Source of the DNA: Cryptobacteroides sp934698975
Lineage (GTDB): Bacteria; Bacteroidota; Bacteroidia; Bacteroidales; UBA932
Assembly: GCA_934698975.1 (NCBI GenBank)
Contig: CAKUVR010000003.1
Span: 121,415-185,414, forward strand
Direction: 5' to 3'
Length of the DNA stretch: 64,000 nt
The notes beneath the pieces were generated by a model. The model was not told where the DNA came from. It searched no databases and worked only from the letters and a program-made list of their open reading frames with translations. This document shows positions 27,822-36,368 of the stretch, piece by piece. The translations under genes were made by a program, and so were the position numbers. The number at the start of each line of letters is the position of its first letter. Within the stretch, counting starts at the first letter, position 1.

Positions 27822-30791
27822 TTATGGTTTCCCGTCTAGGTTCTCTTTCACGAATCGCGCGATCTCCGCCTTGAATTCGTCAGAATCTTCCGTGTCGATG
27901 ATCTCAATCTTGTCCGCCAGCCCCAAATAGAATCGTCTGATGGCTCCAAATCCTTGGATATGAGTGTCTAATATCCATTTGCCGGAAGACTCCTCGTAAA
28001 GTTCCTCTTTAGAAAGGTTCTTGGCATTTGAATATTCCTCCAGCAGGTGATTAAGGGCTCCGACCTCCATTCTGATTTTAAGGTGTTTCGGTTTGTCGCT
28101 CATTATCCAGCGGAAGACATCAGCTTTGCCCGGCTCAAAAGAATGAGTGTAGGTTCCGTTGGTCTCGTCAACATCGATTGATTCAATCCGTGATAGTCTG
28201 AACTGTTTCATCCGGCACTCGTCAAGGTCCCAGCAATAGACGTTCTCATTATTGTAGAACAAGTTGACAGGAACAACGTGGCGGTCTTTGATCACGCCGC
28301 TGTTGCCGCTTGAGTACCGATGGAATATCAACCTGTTCTTTTTGTTGATAGCGTCTTGAATCTTAACGATGAATCTGGCCGGTTTGCTGATGTCCATCAG
28401 AGTCATCATCCTCTGCTCCATGTCGTGATGAGTCATCGGTTTGGTCGTGTTTCCATCACGCTTGTAAGCGATGCCTTCAATGCGTTCCTTGTCTTTGTAC
28501 AGGTAGGCGATCTCGAATCTGGATGGAGTGACGCTGATGCGGATGGCGTCTTGGTCTTCCGTCGCCTCTATCGTTATGTTGTTCAGCAGTGATTCCTTGA
28601 AATACAGTTCTTTTTCCGCATTGAGGAAAAGAACCATGTGGTCGATTGAGTCTGGCTTTGTGATGGCATGACCGAGTTTTTTGCTTTTTATTACCTTTAT
28701 CGTGTCAAAATTGTCGGTCAGCCATTTCATGTCGGCTTTTAATCCATATTCCTCATTTGTTATAGGGTCTCCGGTCTTGTCATTGACCCCAAGATAGATG
28801 ACACCGCCATCTGTGTTGAGAAATCCGCATGCGGCTTCGAACACCTGTCCGCGTCCTTGATAATCTATGTCAGCGACCTTTTCATTCTTGATGTCGTTGC
28901 GGAACACGTAGGAGGATTTGAATTCCAGACAACTGCCCTCACCTTTGCCGTATTTGCCATAGACGGCTTGCTCTTCTTCACGGAACTGGTCGGCCACTCC
29001 AAGCAGTTCGCAGATTTTTCGTCGAAGGGAACTGTCTGTGGTCTTGATCTCGTCAGGGAACTTCTGCGAAATACTGTCGGCAAGAACCAATGACACGACT
29101 TGATTCCCCAAATCGTCCAGGCCGTTTTCATTGATGATGGAGGCCAGACTATGGATTTTTTCAGGATGTCCGCTGAGTTTCAGGCAACTCAATATCTTGC
29201 CTTGCTCTTTTGAAAAATCCAGACCGGAACCCACGTGGCCGATATCCCCGGTCTGCGCATATTCAATACAGCATTTGAGGTAGGCGGCGTCCCGCAGTGT
29301 CAGTTTCGGAGTGTCTCTGACACATAAGGAGAGGAATGATGAGCATAGCAGGCACTTGTAAGCGTCAAGTGATCCGGACGCCACGTTTCCGCGCAGGATG
29401 CTCGCCAAAGTACGGATGATGTTTTTCTGTTTTTCATCAGCCGCCTTGTCTTCTTTTTTCGATTTCAACGCTTCAAGAGCATCGCGAACATCAATCACGT
29501 ATTTTTCCAACACGGCATTGTCATCCCACTCTTTGTCAATGTGGTCATATCCGTACTTGGGCTCACAGATATTGATGTATATGTCGTTGTTTTTCTTTTG
29601 TATGTTATAAAGGCTCATGACTTTGGTGTCACCTTTTTTGACACCGTCCAAGATGAATGACAATGCTCCGTATCCGGAAGGCGTCATCCAGTTGATACGG
29701 TTATACCTGTAGTCAATGTCGATGACCTTTGCCTTGAAAGTGCTGTTGTTTCGTTCGTCTATTCTTGCCTGCCTTTCCGCGAAGGCCCTGTAGCTGTCCT
29801 TGATCGAGAAAAGATAATTGTCTCCGTCAATGTAACTGATCACGGCGTTCGGAATGCAGTCGTCCTCCAGAAAATATCCATCCAGATCACCCGTGTACAG
29901 GCCTTTGATCAATTCTTCGTCCTCAAGGGTTCCGACTATCCGGTCAAGGCAGTCAAGTATCTCGACATGGAAGATGGGATAGCCGTCGTCTCCATATTCG
30001 GTGCGCAGATATTTCAGAGTCACGGTGTCTCCTGATTTGAACGACTGTCGGTTGCATGGTAATTTGACACGTCCGCTATCTTCCTGCGTGTGTATGAATG
30101 TACGTGCGAACGCCTCTAACTTTTCAGCGTCGTTCGCCTCGCTGGATTTCAATCGCTCGTCTCTGGCGCTTCTTGTCACAACCTTGACCGCCCCGCCGCA
30201 AAGGGAAAACGCAGTCACGCCATTGTCGCCGCATGGCGATGATTTGATGGACAAGCATCCGTTGTCTATTGTGATTTGTCCGTTACCATCGAAAAGGAAC
30301 GGTGTCAACGTTGTCGTGCTGAAATTGCTGTTGTTGCAGATATTGTACGCAAGGATGTCCAGTGACATCGCATTCACGATGGTGGTCCAGTCGTAGCTTA
30401 TGCCGGAAAGATTGAAACTCATCGCCTTGACGGCGGTGCCCACAAAATCGTAGTTGCTTTTCACAACGTGTGAGGCATAATTGAGGAACATCAGAAGATT
30501 GGTGCGGATTGCCTCATAACTTCGCATTTCAAGCAGTAGAATTATGTTTGACGCGATCATCTGACCGATAAGGGTGATGGCGTTCTTTTCGCTTGGTGTG
30601 GGAATGTCTTGGCTGTCACATATGCGTTGCCCTTCAGCTTCAAACTCCTTGATGTGCCTGTCAAGGAAACCGCTTAAATCCAATTTGCTTACAGAACCGT
30701 CAATGTATGAAGATCTCAGGGCTTTTGCAAGTTCGGTGGATGGAGCATTCGCCGCTTTTTTGAAAATGGTTTCTAGAGTGTTGATGGTCAT
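27822..30791 (-). CDS. large AlbA_2 (Schlafen-like) plus WYL domain protein
   Basis: 989 residues. Residues ~620-790 are an AlbA_2 domain: LEFKSSYVF at 622, then GRGQVFEAACGFLNTDGGVIYLGV at ~647-669 and the closing IAYKRDGNTTKPMTHHDMEQRM. Residues ~803-985 are a WYL domain plus C-terminal extension: IQDAINKKNRLIFHRYSSG, RHVVPVNLFYNNENVYCWD, KQFRLSRIESIDV, and IQGFGAIRRFYLGL. The first ~600 residues I do not recognise; 240-410 look beta-rich, perhaps OB-fold-like. AlbA_2 proteins bind or cut nucleic acids and WYL domains sense ligands or nucleic acids, often controlling defence genes. It starts 21 bp after the alpha/beta hydrolase stop, so the two are probably one operon. Confidence 0.8.
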   Translation of the reverse strand: MTINTLETIFKKAANAPSTELAKALRSSYIDGSVSKLDLSGFLDRHIKEFEAEGQRICDSQDIPTPSEKNAITLIGQMIASNIILLLEMRSYEAIRTNLLMFLNYASHVVKSNYDFVGTAVKAMSFNLSGISYDWTTIVNAMSLDILAYNICNNSNFSTTTLTPFLFDGNGQITIDNGCLSIKSSPCGDNGVTAFSLCGGAVKVVTRSARDERLKSSEANDAEKLEAFARTFIHTQEDSGRVKLPCNRQSFKSGDTVTLKYLRTEYGDDGYPIFHVEILDCLDRIVGTLEDEELIKGLYTGDLDGYFLEDDCIPNAVISYIDGDNYLFSIKDSYRAFAERQARIDERNNSTFKAKVIDIDYRYNRINWMTPSGYGALSFILDGVKKGDTKVMSLYNIQKKNNDIYINICEPKYGYDHIDKEWDDNAVLEKYVIDVRDALEALKSKKEDKAADEKQKNIIRTLASILRGNVASGSLDAYKCLLCSSFLSLCVRDTPKLTLRDAAYLKCCIEYAQTGDIGHVGSGLDFSKEQGKILSCLKLSGHPEKIHSLASIINENGLDDLGNQVVSLVLADSISQKFPDEIKTTDSSLRRKICELLGVADQFREEEQAVYGKYGKGEGSCLEFKSSYVFRNDIKNEKVADIDYQGRGQVFEAACGFLNTDGGVIYLGVNDKTGDPITNEEYGLKADMKWLTDNFDTIKVIKSKKLGHAITKPDSIDHMVLFLNAEKELYFKESLLNNITIEATEDQDAIRISVTPSRFEIAYLYKDKERIEGIAYKRDGNTTKPMTHHDMEQRMMTLMDISKPARFIVKIQDAINKKNRLIFHRYSSGNSGVIKDRHVVPVNLFYNNENVYCWDLDECRMKQFRLSRIESIDVDETNGTYTHSFEPGKADVFRWIMSDKPKHLKIRMEVGALNHLLEEYSNAKNLSKEELYEESSGKWILDTHIQGFGAIRRFYLGLADKIEIIDTEDSDEFKAEIARFVKENLDGKP

Positions 30792-30812
30792 TGTCCTACT
30801 GTGTAATTAAAA

Positions 30813-31724
30813 TCAGGCCAGTTTGTCCAAAATGTCTTCCCAGACCAGGATCCTTGAGGTCTCGTTGAGTATTTCGTGACGCATTCCAGGGTAAAGATGC
30901 AGGTCAGTGTTCTTGTAGCCGACAGTCTTCATCAGATCGACGGCCTTGCCGATGGCCTTGTCAGAGATGCGGCATGGATCATCGGCTCCGGAAATGAAGT
31001 GAACCGGCAGACCTGGGTTGGACATCTTCCAGTTCTTGGGACTGTAGCAATCCTGCATCAGATCCAAAAGGTTCTTGAATCCGTTGACAGTGAATGTGAA
31101 CATGCAGTAAGGGTCTTTGTGGTAGGCCTCGAGTGTGTCCTTGTCGGAGCAGACCCACGCTGACGGGTAGCCCTCTGACTCGAAGGGTTTGTTGAATGAT
31201 CCGAAAGACAGTTTCTGCAGGAGAGGGGAGCGGTAGTGTTCTCCTTTGAACAGTCCGATCAGCCCGGCGAGAATACGTCCTGCCTTTCCAGCCGGATTAT
31301 AGCTCGGGCAGCCGCAGACGAAGAGCGTGTCGATGCTGTCGTCGTAGCGTTTTGTGAACGAGCGTACGGCCATGGATCCCATGCTGTGCCCGAACAGGGT
31401 GTACGGCAAAACCGGATAGCTGGACTTGACCTCGTTCTGAACAAACTTTATATCCTCAACGAGCGCATTCCAGCCACCTTTGTACATATATCCTAGATCC
31501 TCTTCGTTCAGTACGGTCTCGCCGTGCCCCCGATGGTCGTGTATGGCGCAGATGTAGCCATGGGCTGAAAGATATTCCATGAAAGGAATATATCTCTCCT
31601 TGTGTTCGCACATCCCATGGACAATCTGCACGATTCCTTTGGGTTCGCCCACCGGCTCGCTGATCAGGATTGTCAGTTTGAGCCCGTCTGATGAAGCTTC
31701 GATTCTCCGCTTTAGCATATTCAT
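30813..31724 (-). CDS. alpha/beta hydrolase, monoacylglycerol-lipase-like (S33 group)
   Basis: 303 residues from ATG at 31724 (a second ATG two codons on is possible). Oxyanion region IVQIVHGMCEHKERY, HDHRGHG, nucleophile elbow TLFGHSMGSMA (Ser near residue 114), acid in ISGADDP and histidine in YPGMRHEIL complete a catalytic triad. No signal peptide, so a cytosolic lipid or ester hydrolase. It precedes the AlbA_2-WYL gene. Its promoter and first codons occur again, decayed, at 33.1-33.2 kb. Confidence 0.87.
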   Translation of the reverse strand: MNMLKRRIEASSDGLKLTILISEPVGEPKGIVQIVHGMCEHKERYIPFMEYLSAHGYICAIHDHRGHGETVLNEEDLGYMYKGGWNALVEDIKFVQNEVKSSYPVLPYTLFGHSMGSMAVRSFTKRYDDSIDTLFVCGCPSYNPAGKAGRILAGLIGLFKGEHYRSPLLQKLSFGSFNKPFESEGYPSAWVCSDKDTLEAYHKDPYCMFTFTVNGFKNLLDLMQDCYSPKNWKMSNPGLPVHFISGADDPCRISDKAIGKAVDLMKTVGYKNTDLHLYPGMRHEILNETSRILVWEDILDKLA

Positions 31725-31747
31725 CGATTTTTATGATTTCACACGCT

Positions 31748-31755
31748 CAAAGATA
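31748..31755 (-). promoter_or_regulatory. -7 promoter element for the hydrolase/AlbA_2-WYL operon
   Basis: Minus-strand TATCTTTG, 23 nt before the ATG at 31724. A copy of this promoter is kept in the decayed duplicate at 33218-33225. Confidence 0.6.
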
Positions 31756-31761
31756 ATGAAA

Positions 31762-31800
31762 ATGAACAATCCGGACAACATTGACAAGTGTCGTGGACTC
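31762..31800 (+). pseudogene. 5' fragment of a DUF1232 gene
   Basis: ATGAACAATCCGGACAACAT and the bases after it correspond to the first ~13 codons of the DUF1232 gene at 33231, diverging after about position 31800. It is a remnant left where purT and its promoter now stand. Confidence 0.6.
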
Positions 31801-31805
31801 CCGAT

Positions 31806-31813
31806 TATCTTTG
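31806..31813 (+). promoter_or_regulatory. -7 promoter element for purT (TATCTTTG)
   Basis: TATCTTTG, about 75 nt before the chosen purT ATG at 31889, giving a leader of roughly 70 nt. Confidence 0.5.
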
Positions 31814-31888
31814 AATCTTCAGGACATGAAAACCTTGCCGCTGATTAGGAATATTCGTAAATTTGAAAATTCAAACACAATTTTCGGT

Positions 31889-33073
31889 ATGGCAAACATT
31901 GGTAACCCTTTCACTCCTGTCGGGAAAAAGGCTGTTCTCTGCGGATCCGGAGAACTCGGGAAAGAGATCGCGATTGAACTTGAGCGCTATGGCGTGCATG
32001 TCGTGGCTGTGGATAAATATGCCGAAGCTCCGGCGATGCAGGTGGCGCAGTCGTCTCATGTGCTTTCAATGCTTGACGGTGAGGCGCTTGCTTCCATGAT
32101 TGAGGAAGAGAAACCTGATCTGATCATCCCTGAGGTAGAGGCTATCGCGACTCCTAAGCTCGTTGATCTCGAAAGGAAGGGCTATAAGGTAATCCCGACC
32201 GCCAATGCCACTTACCTGACAATGAACAGGGAGGGGATAAGGCGTCTGGCGGCCGAGGAACTTGGCATTCCAACCTCAAGATACGAGTTTGCCCGGACGG
32301 AGGATGAGTTCAAGGCCGCTGTGGCTCGGATCGGTTTCCCGTGTGTGGTGAAGCCTGTGATGAGTTCATCAGGCCATGGCCAGAGTGTGGTCTGGGATGA
32401 GTCTCAGGTCGCCCAGGCTTGGAAGATCTCCCAGGAGGGCGGGCGTGCCGGAGGTGGGAAGGTCATCGTTGAGGGCTTCGTGGACTTTGACTATGAGATC
32501 ACTCTTCTGACTGTACGACACTGTGCCGGAACGACTTTCCTCAAGCCAGTGGGTCATCATCAGGTCGATGGGGATTACCGTGAGTCATGGCAGCCTCAGG
32601 GTATGAGCGCCGCCGCTGAAAAGAAGGCTCAGGAGATAGCGGGGAAAATCACCGCTGCGCTGGGGGGCTACGGAATATTCGGCGTCGAGCTCTTCGTCAA
32701 GGGAGAGGATGTGATATTCAGTGAAGTTTCTCCGAGGCCGCACGACACAGGAATGGTGACGATGATCTCGCAGGACATGTCAGAGTTTGCCCTTCATGCG
32801 CGCGCTGTGCTTGGACTGCCGATTCCGGAAGTCCGTTTCTACGGGCCGTCAGCCTCGAAGGCTATCGTTGTCGAGGGGAATACCAATGAATATGAGTTCC
32901 AGGACGTTGACAAGGTTCTCGAGGAGCCTGGCGTGCAGGTTCGGTTCTTCGGAAAACCGGAGATCAAAGGGCATCGCCGGGTAGGTGTCATCCTTGCGAC
33001 AGATGAGACTGTTGAAAAGGCGCTTCAGAAGGCCGAGAGGGCATATTCAAAACTCAAGGTCAAGGTTTATTAG
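31889..33073 (+). CDS. purT: formate-dependent phosphoribosylglycinamide formyltransferase
   Basis: 394 residues from ATG at 31889 (MANIGNPFTPVGKKAVLCGSG); upstream in-frame ATGs lie in the leader and give no PurT-like sequence. ATP-grasp enzyme: nucleotide-fold start VLCGSGELGKEIAIELERYG, PEVEAIATPKLVDLE, the ATP-binding FPCVVKPVMSSSGHGQSVV and EVSPRPHDTGMVTM. It adds formate to GAR in purine synthesis, using ATP. It appears monocistronic and is flanked by the two halves of an old duplication. Confidence 0.95.
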   Translation: MANIGNPFTPVGKKAVLCGSGELGKEIAIELERYGVHVVAVDKYAEAPAMQVAQSSHVLSMLDGEALASMIEEEKPDLIIPEVEAIATPKLVDLERKGYKVIPTANATYLTMNREGIRRLAAEELGIPTSRYEFARTEDEFKAAVARIGFPCVVKPVMSSSGHGQSVVWDESQVAQAWKISQEGGRAGGGKVIVEGFVDFDYEITLLTVRHCAGTTFLKPVGHHQVDGDYRESWQPQGMSAAAEKKAQEIAGKITAALGGYGIFGVELFVKGEDVIFSEVSPRPHDTGMVTMISQDMSEFALHARAVLGLPIPEVRFYGPSASKAIVVEGNTNEYEFQDVDKVLEEPGVQVRFFGKPEIKGHRRVGVILATDETVEKALQKAERAYSKLKVKVY

Positions 33074-33121
33074 GAGTTTTATACGGCGGACGATACGCAC
33101 GATTGTTTGGAGGTGGGACAC

Positions 33122-33230
33122 CGCCTCGCTGATCAATGCCGCTGCTTGAAGTCTGTCCGGTGAAGTTCCGATTTTCCGCTTTAGCATATTTATTGATCTT
33201 TTATAACTTTACGCGCTCAAAGATAATGAG
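33122..33230. repeat. decayed duplicate of the hydrolase 5' end and promoter
   Basis: This segment aligns with 31652-31761: the shared landmarks are CTCGCTGATCA, TCCGCTTTAGCATATT, GCTCAAAGATAATGA and then the DUF1232 start ATGAACAA. Roughly four of five bases match by eye. On the minus strand it would be the first ~27 codons and promoter of the alpha/beta hydrolase, now without an open frame. Confidence 0.65.
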
Positions 33231-33618
33231 ATGAACAAGCCGGACAACATTGAGAAGTATCAGGGTATTTATTCCGAAAATGGTTTTTGGAACAAGGTGA
33301 AGAACGTAGCCAAGAAGGCGGGTGTCAAGGTAATCTATGTTGCTCTTATCCTTTACTATGAATTGACGGATCCGAACGTCAGCCCCTAAGGAGAAGGCGA
33401 TAATAATTGGTGCCCTGGGTTATTTCATACTCCCTGTCGACCTTATTCCCGACGCCATCCCTGTCGTTGGATTTACGGATGACCTTGCCGCTCTGATGGC
33501 CGCATACTCTTACGTTAAAACGCATCTTACTCCAGACGTCAAATTTCAGGCGCAGAATAAGATGCGTGAATGGTTCGACATCCGGGACTTTAATGCCATA
33601 GACCCTGATAAACAATAA
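33231..33618 (+). pseudogene. DUF1232 (YkvA-like) membrane protein, frameshifted
   Basis: The first frame reads MNKPDNIEKYQGIYSENGFW ... YYELTDPNVSP and stops; the next frame continues KEKAIIIGALGYFILPVDLIPDAIPVVG ... DKQ. Joined, this is a normal DUF1232 protein with the hallmark FILPVDLIPDAIPVVGFTDD. One extra C in the CCCC run at 33383-33386 explains the break. It is either a recent mutation or a sequencing error. DUF1232 proteins are small membrane proteins of unknown function. Confidence 0.8.
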
Positions 33619-33668
33619 ACTCTGGCTCGATAGCAAGACGGCTGACTTGTATTATCCGAAATTTTCCC

Positions 33669-33693
33669 GGTTGCTGAGCCTGTCGAAGCATCA
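33669..33693. repeat. REP-like palindrome, degenerate copy
   Basis: GGTTGCTGAGCCTGTCGAAG followed by CATC: the core TGAGCCTGTCGAAGC matches the family, but the outer stem bases have decayed. Confidence 0.6.
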
Positions 33694-33758
33694 AAGTGAC
33701 TTTCCCTTAAGGCAGGGTCGTGGAACTTAACGTGCAGTAGCATAGTAGATTAAATAAA

Positions 33759-33789
33759 TGTACTCCCCACCGTTCCGGTAGGGAGTACA
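33759..33789. terminator. strong hairpin terminator after the M64 peptidase gene
   Basis: TGTACTCCC (33759-33767) pairs with GGGAGTACA (33781-33789), and inside it ACCG pairs with CGGT around TTC, with one C-A mismatch. On the minus strand it is followed by CATTTATTTAATC. It lies 47 nt beyond the stop of the 33836-35080 gene. Confidence 0.7.
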
Positions 33790-33835
33790 TAGACGTTATT
33801 TGTTGATTTGCAGGAGAGTGGCCTCCACGTTTCCG

Positions 33836-35080
33836 TCACTCCTCCGTGTAGAATCGGATGATCCGCTCGATGGCTCTTTGGCAGACCGGGCAGAAGGCTT
33901 CGGCGGTGTTGGTCCTCATCCGGCAATCCTCACATGGTCTCCAGACACCTTTTGTCTGGTAGCCTCCGCCTTCGACAAGCCCTACGACTCCTTGGTCGTA
34001 CAGATCCTTCCACTTGCTCTCGAAGTTGGCCTTTGTGGTGATGTTCTGCTCCCAAGGCTCGATGTCCGGGTAGTAATATTCAACGTACTGGTCGTCGTAG
34101 GCATATTCATCTGTCAGACCGCCGAAGCTGTGGCCGAACTCGTGGACCACCACCGGGCCGAAAAGTTTGTGGTGGGCTGTGGTGAGCGTGTAGGAATTGT
34201 AGATGCCGCCGCCACCGTAAGTGTCAGTGTTGGCGAGGATTATGATGTGCTCGTAAGGGATTCCGGCAAGTACGTCATGCATCTTGAACAGGTGCAGGGT
34301 CGTGAGGTAGCGGTCGGAATAGAACGTGTCGAAGTGCGAGTCCACAGCCGTATTTTTCCAGAGGCCTTCACGCGGCACGCTGACTCCGCTGTCCTGCGAC
34401 GGCGATGCCACGGCTACGATGTTGAACCTGTCGCTCATTGATTTGAACGGCTCGTGCCTCAGGAGATTCTCAACGGTGCTTTTGGCATCCTTGAAGAATA
34501 TGTCCATCTCACCCTCGGTGTAGCCTTCGGCGAGAATTGCGATGTCGATTTTCTCCTTCGGATCTCCACTGGACAGCAGTGTCTTGGTCTGCGGTTTGCC
34601 GTCCATTGGCCTGATCAGAATGTCCTTCGGATCAACCGGATGCCTGAGACTTGCGGCCACGTTCTCGTGAAAATCATAGAGCTGGACGGTGATCTCCGCC
34701 GGGGCCGCCGGCATCGGCACAAGGAACACGTTCTCGAAACTTCTGCGGACTCTTGTCGCCTCCTCTGTCGCCTGCCACTCTTGGAACAGCGTGCAGAACG
34801 ACATCCTGTAGAGCGTGTCGCCCGTTGCCTTGTCCGTCATCGTAAGCTGCCCGTTGCCCCGCAGCGGCACCTCCTTCAGATTCGTCCGCCTTCCGTACCA
34901 TCCGTTGGAGCTAAGCAACTCAGCGACAGCGATGTCACAATCCTTGTCCGATCCACTGAATATATAGTCGATCCTCAAGGTCTTGTCCAAAAGCCTCCCA
35001 TCGGAAAACGATTCCGCGTTGATTCCGTTTGCCAATCCCGGCAGCGCAGCCGCCAAAACAATCAGAAATATTCTTTTCAT
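33836..35080 (-). CDS. M64-family (IgA peptidase-like) secreted metallopeptidase
   Basis: 414 residues from ATG at 35080, which gives a signal peptide (MKRIFLIVLAAALPGLANG). The C-terminal ~230 residues are the M64 domain: IDIAILAEGYTEGEMDIFFKD at its start and the zinc site VVHEFGHSFGGLTDEYAYDD (HExxHxxGxxDE). The Cys motif CEDCRMRTNTAEAFCPVCQ near the end probably binds a second metal or forms disulfides. The N-terminal ~170 residues are beta-rich, as in Bacteroides members. Likely a periplasmic or surface protease; substrate unknown despite the family name. Confidence 0.88.
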   Translation of the reverse strand: MKRIFLIVLAAALPGLANGINAESFSDGRLLDKTLRIDYIFSGSDKDCDIAVAELLSSNGWYGRRTNLKEVPLRGNGQLTMTDKATGDTLYRMSFCTLFQEWQATEEATRVRRSFENVFLVPMPAAPAEITVQLYDFHENVAASLRHPVDPKDILIRPMDGKPQTKTLLSSGDPKEKIDIAILAEGYTEGEMDIFFKDAKSTVENLLRHEPFKSMSDRFNIVAVASPSQDSGVSVPREGLWKNTAVDSHFDTFYSDRYLTTLHLFKMHDVLAGIPYEHIIILANTDTYGGGGIYNSYTLTTAHHKLFGPVVVHEFGHSFGGLTDEYAYDDQYVEYYYPDIEPWEQNITTKANFESKWKDLYDQGVVGLVEGGGYQTKGVWRPCEDCRMRTNTAEAFCPVCQRAIERIIRFYTEE

Positions 35081-35188
35081 ACGTGTCAATACCATTATCG
35101 ATTATTGAAAACAATGTGCTTCATCATCGCCAAGTTCATATTGCGCTGTTCCGCACAAGACCAGCGACACACGAATTTAGGAATTTTC

Positions 35189-35212
35189 CTGAATATTCGG
35201 AAATATATTCAG
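35189..35212. terminator. A/T-rich hairpin after the PepSY-like gene
   Basis: CTGAATAT pairs with ATATTCAG around TCGGAAAT, 7 nt beyond the stop at 35219 on the minus strand. The stem is weak and made partly of the GAATAT/ATATTC hexamer that is frequent across the window. Confidence 0.4.
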
Positions 35213-35218
35213 AAATCG

Positions 35219-36124
35219 TCAAGCCTTGAAGTAAACGGTCAGGCTAGTGGTGGCACTTTTCAATCCGTAATAGATTCCGTCTTTTGTCTCAATGCGATAG
35301 ACCTCGGAATAATTGAAATCAGGGTGACAGGCCTTGTATCTGGCATATTCAGCCAACACTTCGTCTGGTAGTCTGGCGTAATCCTCCAATCTGTAGACGG
35401 TCGCACGCCAAGTCTGCGCGTCGGATCCCCGATTATCAAACCAGATCATTTTTAGAATACCGTTGTCTTTGATATACAAGACATTGTCGCCGGAATCGTT
35501 GATTCCTGCATGGATTGTGGCTTCGGGGTACTTTTGCCTTACAAAATCGACACAACTGTCCATATCATACCACCAGATGGATCTGTTGGAGTGGGACTGC
35601 AAAACACCAAGTAGTTCTCCGTCCTCATCTATCAGTACAGAATACTCACGGTATGCAAGCTTAGAGGTCTCATTTTCATCAAAAACAACGAACTGGAACT
35701 CGTACACCTTTTTGTCAAACCCTCTGCGTGCGACTTCTATTACATACGATCGATCCCACTCGTAAAATTCTTTGCTGAATCCGGCTCCGAGGTATGCTTT
35801 TGCGATTCTCTCTGGCAGTTGCTTGAGGAATGCGAACCCGTTCTTGTCGTACTCTTTCTGCGTCATCATCCACGTGTGGCCTTTGTAGACGGCCGTGCAC
35901 TTCAATCCGTCCGTGTCCACAAATTCGACCTGTGACTTATTGTATAATGTCACCGCGTCTGTGACCTTGACATCCTCTGAATATCTCTCGTAGAAATCCG
36001 TCTTAATCGCTTCGTCCACGCCGTATGCCTCAAAGATATCCCAATTCGGTTCGTACTTATCGCAGGCGGATGTGATTATGAGCGTAACCACCGCGCATAT
36101 GATGTGATTGAGTCTCTTTATCAT
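35219..36124 (-). CDS. lipoprotein with PepSY-like (PF11396) repeats
   Basis: 301 residues from ATG at 36124, giving a lipoprotein signal (MIKRLNHIICAVVTLIITSAC). The longer open frame upstream crosses a promoter and a repeat region and is rejected. Two related halves can be made out: YKGHTWMMTQKEYDKNGFAF then FEFQFVVFDENE-like strands, and DFVRQKYPEATIHAGINDSG with VLYIKDNGILKMIWFDNRG. This is the putative beta-lactamase-inhibitor-like PepSY fold common in Bacteroidales lipoproteins. Function unknown. Confidence 0.65.
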   Translation of the reverse strand: MIKRLNHIICAVVTLIITSACDKYEPNWDIFEAYGVDEAIKTDFYERYSEDVKVTDAVTLYNKSQVEFVDTDGLKCTAVYKGHTWMMTQKEYDKNGFAFLKQLPERIAKAYLGAGFSKEFYEWDRSYVIEVARRGFDKKVYEFQFVVFDENETSKLAYREYSVLIDEDGELLGVLQSHSNRSIWWYDMDSCVDFVRQKYPEATIHAGINDSGDNVLYIKDNGILKMIWFDNRGSDAQTWRATVYRLEDYARLPDEVLAEYARYKACHPDFNYSEVYRIETKDGIYYGLKSATTSLTVYFKA

Positions 36125-36150
36125 AGGAAATATCCCCTCTCTTGAGATCA

Positions 36151-36158
36151 CAAAGATA
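36151..36158 (-). promoter_or_regulatory. -7 promoter element (TATCTTTG)
   Basis: Minus-strand TATCTTTG, 26 nt before the ATG at 36124. It supports the short start for the PepSY-like lipoprotein. Confidence 0.55.
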
Positions 36159-36221
36159 CGAAAAAAATCAATTATCCTTTTCTCCTCCATCGTGTCCCTC
36201 TCCGGCGACATAAACATATTA

Positions 36222-36335
36222 AAGTGTTGCCGGGGAGTGTCGTACAGCATTTTGGGCAACGGAACCGGCCAGAAGTGTTGCCGGGGAGGGATGGTTGGAG
36301 CTCTTGAGCAACGAAATCGCCTTGAAGTGTCACAG
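36222..36335. repeat. degenerate tandem repeat, about 51-nt period
   Basis: AAGTGTTGCCGGGGAG occurs exactly at 36222-36237 and 36273-36288. The intervening GGGCAACGGAACCGGCC recurs as GAGCAACGAAATCGCC about 52 nt later, followed by TTGAAGTGTCAC, so there are two and a half units. Within a unit GTTGCC can pair with GGCAAC. It lies between the PepSY-like and DUF2752 genes. No coding sense. Confidence 0.55.
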
Positions 36336-36368
36336 AAGAATGACATCTGATTGACCAGGAATTGACAA

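Noticed and set aside
34454..35371. 305-codon open frame on the + strand
   Set aside because: Antisense to the M64 peptidase gene and its upstream region; no domain or promoter.
36222..36335. CRISPR array
   Set aside because: Only two exact repeat units of 16 bp with a related, not unique, spacer; no cas genes in the window.
36125..36346. Long start for the PepSY-like lipoprotein
   Set aside because: The extra 74 codons cross a TATCTTTG promoter and the tandem repeat; the ATG at 36124 gives a proper lipoprotein signal.
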